A stretch of DNA of 11,041 bases. Origin: an uncultured Eubacterium sp. GTDB taxonomy: Bacteria > Bacillota > Clostridia > Lachnospirales > Lachnospiraceae. The DNA lies in NCBI GenBank assembly GCA_910584345.1, contig CAJTZX010000079.1, positions 1-11,041 of the forward strand, given 5' to 3'. Positions within the stretch are counted from its first letter, which is position 1, and the number at the start of each line of letters is the position of its first letter. Both the position numbers and the translations under genes were made by a program. Below are positions 7,178-11,041 of this stretch, in pieces. The notes under the pieces were generated by a model that was not told the DNA's origin, did not search any database, and saw only the letters and a list, made by a program, of their open reading frames with translations.

Positions 7178-7245
7178 GCAACCCGACGCTTTGGCGCAAG
7201 TTATTTTTGAACAGTTCCTTAATAGCGGTGCAGCGTCGGATTTGC
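7178..7245. repeat. Long hairpin with a 24-nt repeat copy in its loop
   Basis: GCAA (7178-7181) pairs with TTGC (7242-7245), CCGACGCT (7183-7190) with AGCGTCGG (7232-7239) and, after a 4x4 internal loop, CGC (7195-7197) with GCG (7225-7227). The remaining loop (7198-7224) is almost exactly one copy of the 24-nt repeat also found at 8584-8607 (inverted) and 8625-8648. Compared with 8625-8648 the copy at 7198-7221 has a single difference (T7207 for C8634). The hairpin lies 13 nt past the end of the minus-strand aminotransferase gene but has no T-run in that direction, so it is not an evident terminator. Confidence 0.7.
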
Positions 7246-7257
7246 AATGATGAGAAA

Positions 7258-8448
7258 TTAACGGTATTCTTTCGCTAACGCTTCAAACGCAGGCAGCGAT
7301 TTCTCAATCCGTTCTGTTGGCACACAATAAGAGATCCGTACATGTCCGGGACACCCGAATCCGCATCCGGGTACGATCAGCAGATTATGTGCTTTGGCAC
7401 GTTCTGCAAAAGCAGTGTCGTCTTGTTCGAGAGAACGCGGGAACATATAGAAGGTGCCGCCCGGTTCAACAACGTGATAGCCCATTTTGCGCAGGCTGTT
7501 TAATAAAAGGTTCTTATTTGTTTCATACACAGAAATATCAGAAGTCTCATCTGCACATGCTGCACATACCCGCTGGAACAGGCTTGGAGCGTTAACATAG
7601 CCAAGCGAGCGGCCAGCCCCGGCGATGGCAGCATACACTTGTGCAAAATCATCCACGGAAGAAGGAACAAGTACATAGCCCATTCGTTCTCCGGGTAAAG
7701 ATAATGATTTCGACCAGGAATAGCTTACAAGCGTATTGCGGTAATAATCTGGCAAAAACGGTACATTTATGCCGGAAAATACAATTTCCCGATAAGGTTC
7801 ATCGGATATTAAAAAGATCGTATGTCCGTATTGGTTTGATTTTGACTCTAACACGGAAGACAGTTTTTTGACCGTTTCAGCAGAATAGACCGCTCCTGAA
7901 GGGTTATTCGGTGAATTGACGATGACCGCTTTTGTATTCGGCGTGATTGCCTGTTCTAAGGCGTCAAAGTCAATCTGAAACGCTTCGATGTCAGCAGGAA
8001 CAATGACAGGCTTTGCTCCCGCGCCTTCTACAAATACCGTATATTCCGGGAAATAAGGGGCAAAAATGATAACTTCATCCCCTCTGTTGCATAGTCCGTG
8101 GAAACAGCAGCATAAAGCAGCGGCAGCTCCGGTGGACATGTAGAAATTATCAGCGGTATAAGCAGTATGAAAGCGGCGGTTGATAGAATCTGCCAGCATG
8201 GTACGTACGCCTGCGTCGCCTTGTGCGCTTGTATATCCGTGGAGGAGAACCGGATCCATTTCTGAGATGATTTTCACAGCAGTTTTGTTGACGTTTGCTG
8301 GAGCAGGGACACTAGGATTTCCGATGGAGAAATCAAATACATTTTCTGCGCCGATTTCGGCAGCTTTCATTTTGCCAAATTCAAACAGCTCACGAATGAC
8401 GGAGCGTTGTGTGCCGAGTGTGACCATTTTTTCATTTAAATTTAACAT
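7258..8448 (-). CDS. PLP-dependent class I/II aminotransferase
   Basis: This 396-residue cytosolic enzyme transfers amino groups using pyridoxal phosphate, fold type I. Expected residues are in place: cofactor-binding loop around STGAAAAL (105-112), N182 in NSPNNPSG, D216 and Y219 in ISDEPYRE, the Schiff-base lysine K247 in SYSWSKSLSLPG, R255 in ERMGY, and the substrate-carboxylate arginine R371 in HVRISYC. Length and motifs suit the AspC/alanine-aromatic aminotransferase group common in Clostridia, but the amino donor and acceptor cannot be assigned. An AGGAG site (8458-8462) lies 9 nt before the ATG at 8448, behind a near-consensus promoter. It stands alone on the minus strand, converging on pta and diverging from the PRTase/StiP pair, and is bracketed by copies of a 24-nt repeat. 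Confidence 0.93.
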   Translation of the reverse strand: MLNLNEKMVTLGTQRSVIRELFEFGKMKAAEIGAENVFDFSIGNPSVPAPANVNKTAVKIISEMDPVLLHGYTSAQGDAGVRTMLADSINRRFHTAYTADNFYMSTGAAAALCCCFHGLCNRGDEVIIFAPYFPEYTVFVEGAGAKPVIVPADIEAFQIDFDALEQAITPNTKAVIVNSPNNPSGAVYSAETVKKLSSVLESKSNQYGHTIFLISDEPYREIVFSGINVPFLPDYYRNTLVSYSWSKSLSLPGERMGYVLVPSSVDDFAQVYAAIAGAGRSLGYVNAPSLFQRVCAACADETSDISVYETNKNLLLNSLRKMGYHVVEPGGTFYMFPRSLEQDDTAFAERAKAHNLLIVPGCGFGCPGHVRISYCVPTERIEKSLPAFEALAKEYR

Positions 8449-8480
8449 ACGAGGTTGCTCCTTTGTATTTTTTATTATTT

Positions 8481-8509
8481 ATGTTAGAGCAAATGGGGAG
8501 TTGTGTCAA
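8481..8509 (-). promoter_or_regulatory. Promoter of the aminotransferase gene
   Basis: On the minus strand TTGACA (8509-8504) is followed by a 17-nt spacer and TAACAT (8486-8481). The -35 is perfect and the -10 matches at four of six positions. Transcription would start near 8474, about 26 nt before the ATG. Confidence 0.75.
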
Positions 8510-8540
8510 ATATTTTTTATGTACTTTTCCGTTGAATTGG

Positions 8541-8568
8541 TTGAAATCTTTACATATTCGTATACAAT
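8541..8568 (+). promoter_or_regulatory. Promoter of the PRTase/StiP operon
   Basis: TTGAAA (8541-8546), a 16-nt spacer and TACAAT (8563-8568) form a good sigma-A-type promoter divergent from the aminotransferase promoter, with about 30 bp between the two -35 boxes. Transcription would start near 8575, only about 9 nt before the 24-bp inverted repeat. Confidence 0.65.
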
Positions 8569-8583
8569 AAATGAGAGTGTGTT

Positions 8584-8646
8584 AGGAACTGTTCAGAAAT
8601 AACTTTTCATATTGCTTGTTTTAAAAGTTATTTCTGAACAGTTCCT
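8584..8646. repeat. Perfect 24-bp inverted repeat (63 bp in all)
   Basis: Arms 8584-8607 and 8623-8646 are perfect reverse complements around a 15-nt A/T-rich loop. The arm starts AGGAACTGTTCAG and ends AACTTTT. The same 24-nt unit (8625-8648) recurs with one mismatch at 7198-7221. Neither strand has a T-run after the hairpin, so it is not an intrinsic terminator. Transcribed from the promoter at 8541-8568, it would make a very stable hairpin near the mRNA 5' end, finishing 18 nt before the GGAG ribosome site (8665-8668) of the PRTase gene. It could also be a miniature palindromic mobile element or a recombinase site. Confidence 0.9.
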
Positions 8647-8676
8647 TAGAAAAATATAAGAAATGGAGCAGATAGC

Positions 8677-9855
8677 ATGATAGATGAACATACAGATTTG
8701 ATTAGAATCGCGAAAAGAGAACATAACAAAAAAAGAAATTATTTAGTTGTGAATCGCTTGCAGGGCAAACATATACCGGTACAGCCGGATCAGGCGCTTG
8801 GGATGTTTGCACAGCTGGCAGAACGTTTGGAAAAAAGATTTGATGGAGAAAAAACACTTGTAATCGGATTTGCGGAAACGGCTACAGCCATTGGCGCGAC
8901 TGTGGCAATAAAATTAGGCGCTTATTACATACAGACGACGCGAGAAGAGGTTGAAGGAGCGCAGTATCTATATTTTTCCGAAGAGCATAGCCATGCTACA
9001 CAACAGCGTTTGGTCAGACAGGATTTGGACGGTATCATGCCAAAGATTGGAGATGTAGTGTTTGTAGAGGATGAGGTGACGACGGGAAATACGATTCGTA
9101 ATCTTGTACAGACGCTCGAACAGGTTTATCCCAGACATGCAAAATACACAGTCGCTTCTATATTAAATGGTATGGACAGCGAAGCGCAAAAGATTTATCA
9201 AAGTATCGGTATCGATCTGTGCTATTTGGTGAAAACGGAGCATAGCGATTATGAGAAAGCTTTGCAGAAACATTTATCCAAAGGACGTTACTGGAACATG
9301 ATGCTGACATCGAATCCGTCAAAGAAGGAAGATTTGGAATGCGGCAGATTTGATACGAAAAAAGGTACAAATGTAGACGGCAGACAGACCGTTATAATGG
9401 TAAAAGAATGGATGGTGGAAGGCTGTGTAAACGCCAGGAGGCTGATATTTTCTGACACCTATCAAAAGGCATGTGAAGATTTGTGGTATAAGATAGACAA
9501 GAGGCTGCATGAGGAGCTGAAAGGAAGGATTCTTGTACTTGGTACGGAGGAATTTATGTATCCAGCTTTGTATGCTGCGGATCAGATCGCAAAAAGTGGT
9601 GCGAACGTCTGGTTTCATGCGACCACGAGAAGTCCGATCGAAGTGTATCAGGAAGAGGATTATCCACTGCATGAACGGTATGAGCTGCCAAGCCTTTATG
9701 AAAAGGACAGGCGGACATTTCTTTATGATATCGGTAAGTTTGACCTGGTGCTGGTTATTACGGATGCTTCCTGTCTGCAGCGCATTGGCGTCGAGGCGCT
9801 TGTGCGGGCTGCAGCAATTAATAATGACAAAATATATGTGGTGAGGTGGTGTTAG
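8677..9855 (+). CDS. Phosphoribosyltransferase-like protein with TRSP domain (Ter-associated family)
   Basis: This 392-residue cytosolic protein has a type I phosphoribosyltransferase fold at about residues 20-210. Its PRPP loop VFVEDEVTTGNT (128-139) is intact, with GFAETATAIG (64-73) and YIQTTREE (84-91) as the other pocket segments. Residues about 235-390 form a second domain with ATTRSPIEV; the TRSP signature (317-320) names the domain. This fusion is known from tellurium-resistance (Ter)-linked stress clusters, where comparative genomics predicts synthesis of a nucleoside-like metabolite; the reaction is not established. GGAG (8665-8668) lies 8 nt before the ATG. The next gene starts 1 nt after its stop, so the two are co-expressed and probably work together. 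No terC, terD or ATP-grasp gene is present in the window. The family assignment is from motif recognition. Confidence 0.85.
   Translation: MIDEHTDLIRIAKREHNKKRNYLVVNRLQGKHIPVQPDQALGMFAQLAERLEKRFDGEKTLVIGFAETATAIGATVAIKLGAYYIQTTREEVEGAQYLYFSEEHSHATQQRLVRQDLDGIMPKIGDVVFVEDEVTTGNTIRNLVQTLEQVYPRHAKYTVASILNGMDSEAQKIYQSIGIDLCYLVKTEHSDYEKALQKHLSKGRYWNMMLTSNPSKKEDLECGRFDTKKGTNVDGRQTVIMVKEWMVEGCVNARRLIFSDTYQKACEDLWYKIDKRLHEELKGRILVLGTEEFMYPALYAADQIAKSGANVWFHATTRSPIEVYQEEDYPLHERYELPSLYEKDRRTFLYDIGKFDLVLVITDASCLQRIGVEALVRAAAINNDKIYVVRWC
9843..9849 (+). promoter_or_regulatory. Ribosome binding site supporting a TTG start
   Basis: GAGGTGG, inside the end of the preceding gene, lies 7 nt before TTG at 9857. 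The next in-frame ATG is 19 codons later (about 9914) and lacks a comparable site, so the TTG start is preferred. The arrangement suggests translational coupling. Confidence 0.65.
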
Positions 9856-9856
9856 A

Positions 9857-10921
9857 TTGCGAAGTTCTTATTCAGAAGAAGATGTAATACTATTGCTTAA
9901 AGACATTACAGGTATGGTACAGCCTCAGACAACAAATGAAAGAGAAAGACTCATACAGTCCGGCAGGCATTATTGTGAAATGTTGCCGGTGGAATATGTT
10001 CCAACTGAAAAATATATGCAGGTATATCAGGAGTCGCTGCAGATGTATGCAGCGCAGACAGCAGCTGCAACAGCTAGACTCGCGGAGAAGATTGTGCAGG
10101 AAAAGGGACAGGACACGGTGCTGGTTTCTCTGGCGCGGGCAGGCATCCCGATTGGTATTTTGTTAAAACGCTATTTGAAACAAAACTTGCATCTAAAGCT
10201 GCCACATTATGCCATTTCAATCATACGGGGAAGGGGAATCGATAAAAATGCGATGCAGTATTTGTTAAAACGCTATCAACCACAGCAGTTGTTGTTTGTA
10301 GACGGATGGATTGGGAAAGGTGCGATTTTCAAAGAGCTGCAAAAAGAGGTTGCCGCTTATGAGGGGGTATCAGCGGAGATTGCTGTGTTAGCGGATCCGG
10401 CCAATATGACACAATTATGCGGGACACATGACGATCTGCTTATTCCCAGCTCATGCCTGAATTGTACCGTATCCGGTCTTATCAGCCGGACTTTTTTAAG
10501 AAGTGATATTATTGGAGAAAATGATTTTCATGGGGCTGTTTACTACGAACAATTAGAACAGGCGGATTTGTCATATGCTTTTATCCATGAGATAGAATCG
10601 CATTTTTCGGAAGTGGGGAATAATGTTTATACCAAAGCCAAAAGTAAAGCCGTGCAGGGAACAGGAATGGAAGATGTAAAAAACATCGCAGAATCGTTTC
10701 AGATTGCAGATATTCATTTCATCAAACCGGGAATCGGGGAAACAACAAGGGTACTGCTACGGCGTGTTCCCTGGAAAGTGCTGGTAGATGAACGCTGGAA
10801 GGAAGATTTGGCTCTGCGGCATATTTTTCGGCTGGCAGAAGAAAAACATGTCCCAATTGCGTATTATCCGCTGCGGCATTATAAATGCTGCGGACTTATA
10901 AAAAAGATGGGAGATGTATGA
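9857..10921 (+). CDS. StiP-family protein with C-terminal PELOTA-like RNA-binding domain
   Basis: This 354-residue cytosolic protein matches, by motif, the family labelled cysteine protease StiP in databases but described in Ter-cluster work as phosphoribosyltransferase-like. Visible motifs are VSLARAGIPIG (90-100), IRGRGID (123-129), LLFVDGWIGKGAI (145-157), VLADPA (177-182) and HDDLLIPSSCLNCTVSGL (191-208), which includes C200 and C203. Residues about 283-350 (from IHFIKPGIGETTRVLLRR to YYPLRHYKCCG) resemble the PELOTA/L7Ae-type RNA-binding domain found fused to this family. I see no signal peptide or membrane segment. It starts at TTG one base after the upstream PRTase-TRSP gene, its usual companion. 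Protease versus transferase activity cannot be decided here. The expected further partners (HAD phosphatase, ATP-grasp, HpcH/HpaI-like lyase, TerD) are not seen in the last 120 bases. Confidence 0.82.
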   Translation: MRSSYSEEDVILLLKDITGMVQPQTTNERERLIQSGRHYCEMLPVEYVPTEKYMQVYQESLQMYAAQTAAATARLAEKIVQEKGQDTVLVSLARAGIPIGILLKRYLKQNLHLKLPHYAISIIRGRGIDKNAMQYLLKRYQPQQLLFVDGWIGKGAIFKELQKEVAAYEGVSAEIAVLADPANMTQLCGTHDDLLIPSSCLNCTVSGLISRTFLRSDIIGENDFHGAVYYEQLEQADLSYAFIHEIESHFSEVGNNVYTKAKSKAVQGTGMEDVKNIAESFQIADIHFIKPGIGETTRVLLRRVPWKVLVDERWKEDLALRHIFRLAEEKHVPIAYYPLRHYKCCGLIKKMGDV

Positions 10922-10960
10922 TGCAGGGATGAACCAATGTCATAAACATAAGCTTTTCAT

Positions 10961-11041
10961 AGTCAGACTTTGCGCCTGGCGGAGTGGTTTTGCCGGCCGG
11001 AACATCCTCTGAAAGGACGTTCAAGGGGCGCTTTTAGCGGA
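10961..11041. other. G+C-rich edge segment of unknown nature
   Basis: The last 81 bases are about 58% G+C, unlike the genes before them. They hold an 8-bp palindrome CCGGCCGG (10993-11000) and a distant short stem GCGCC (10972-10976) with GGCGC (11027-11031). A minus-strand frame stays open from the edge to a stop at 10963-10965, but it is arginine- and proline-rich and gives no recognised protein. It may be the start of an interspersed repeat or of a structured RNA cut by the window edge. Confidence 0.25.

Noticed and set aside
6988..7278. Plus-strand open frame of 96 codons across the end of pta
   Set aside because: It overlaps pta in another frame, is arginine-rich, and crosses the terminator and repeat hairpin.
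8180..8602. Plus-strand open frame of 140 codons
   Set aside because: It mostly overlaps the aminotransferase gene antisense, has no family motifs, and runs on into the promoter region.
8584..8646. The 24-bp inverted repeat as an intrinsic terminator
   Set aside because: No T-run follows on either strand, and it lies in front of, not behind, both neighbouring genes.
10929..11012. Short plus-strand frame beginning ATG at 10929 as the next operon gene
   Set aside because: It ends after about 27 codons, lacks a ribosome site and resembles no known family.

Overview
The window looks like a chromosomal segment of a Clostridia-type Firmicute, most likely Lachnospiraceae. This is inferred from the AT-leaning composition of the genes, strong AGGAGG-type ribosome binding sites, sigma-A-type promoters, CheC-type chemotaxis phosphatase and the style of the ECF sigma/membrane regulator pair. 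No rRNA, tRNA, CRISPR array, transposase or phage gene was seen. Both edges (about 1-110 and 10961-11041) are G+C-rich (about 58% by hand count) and hold no credible gene.

Layout. (1) 172-3221: a three-gene plus-strand operon with a good promoter and a terminator. It encodes a PAS-like/degenerate GGDEF/intact EAL protein (probable c-di-GMP phosphodiesterase), a single-domain CheY-like receiver and a CheC phosphatase with both catalytic motifs. (2) 3308-5895: an ECF-type sigma factor overlapping by 4 bp a large single-pass membrane protein, the probable anti-sigma factor, whose outer domain holds a 12-bp tandem repeat. (3) 6087-7073: phosphate acetyltransferase (pta), ending at a strong terminator, without ackA nearby. 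(4) 7258-8448, minus strand: a class I/II PLP aminotransferase with a near-consensus promoter. (5) 8677-10921: two tightly coupled genes, a PRTase fused to a TRSP domain and a StiP-family protein with a C-terminal PELOTA-like RNA-binding domain. These families are known from tellurium-resistance (Ter)-linked stress clusters that are predicted to make a nucleoside-like metabolite.

The most unusual non-coding structure is a 24-nt repeat family around the aminotransferase gene. One copy (7198-7221) fills the loop of a hairpin just past the 3' end of the gene. Two more copies face each other upstream (8584-8607 and 8623-8646), forming a perfect 24-bp inverted repeat that would sit almost at the 5' end of the PRTase/StiP mRNA. 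A second structured repeat, two units with compensatory stem changes, lies at 33-106.

The best candidates for poorly described biology are the PRTase-TRSP/StiP-PELOTA pair with its hairpin leader and the EAL/CheY/CheC operon, which combines c-di-GMP turnover with a private receiver and its phosphatase.
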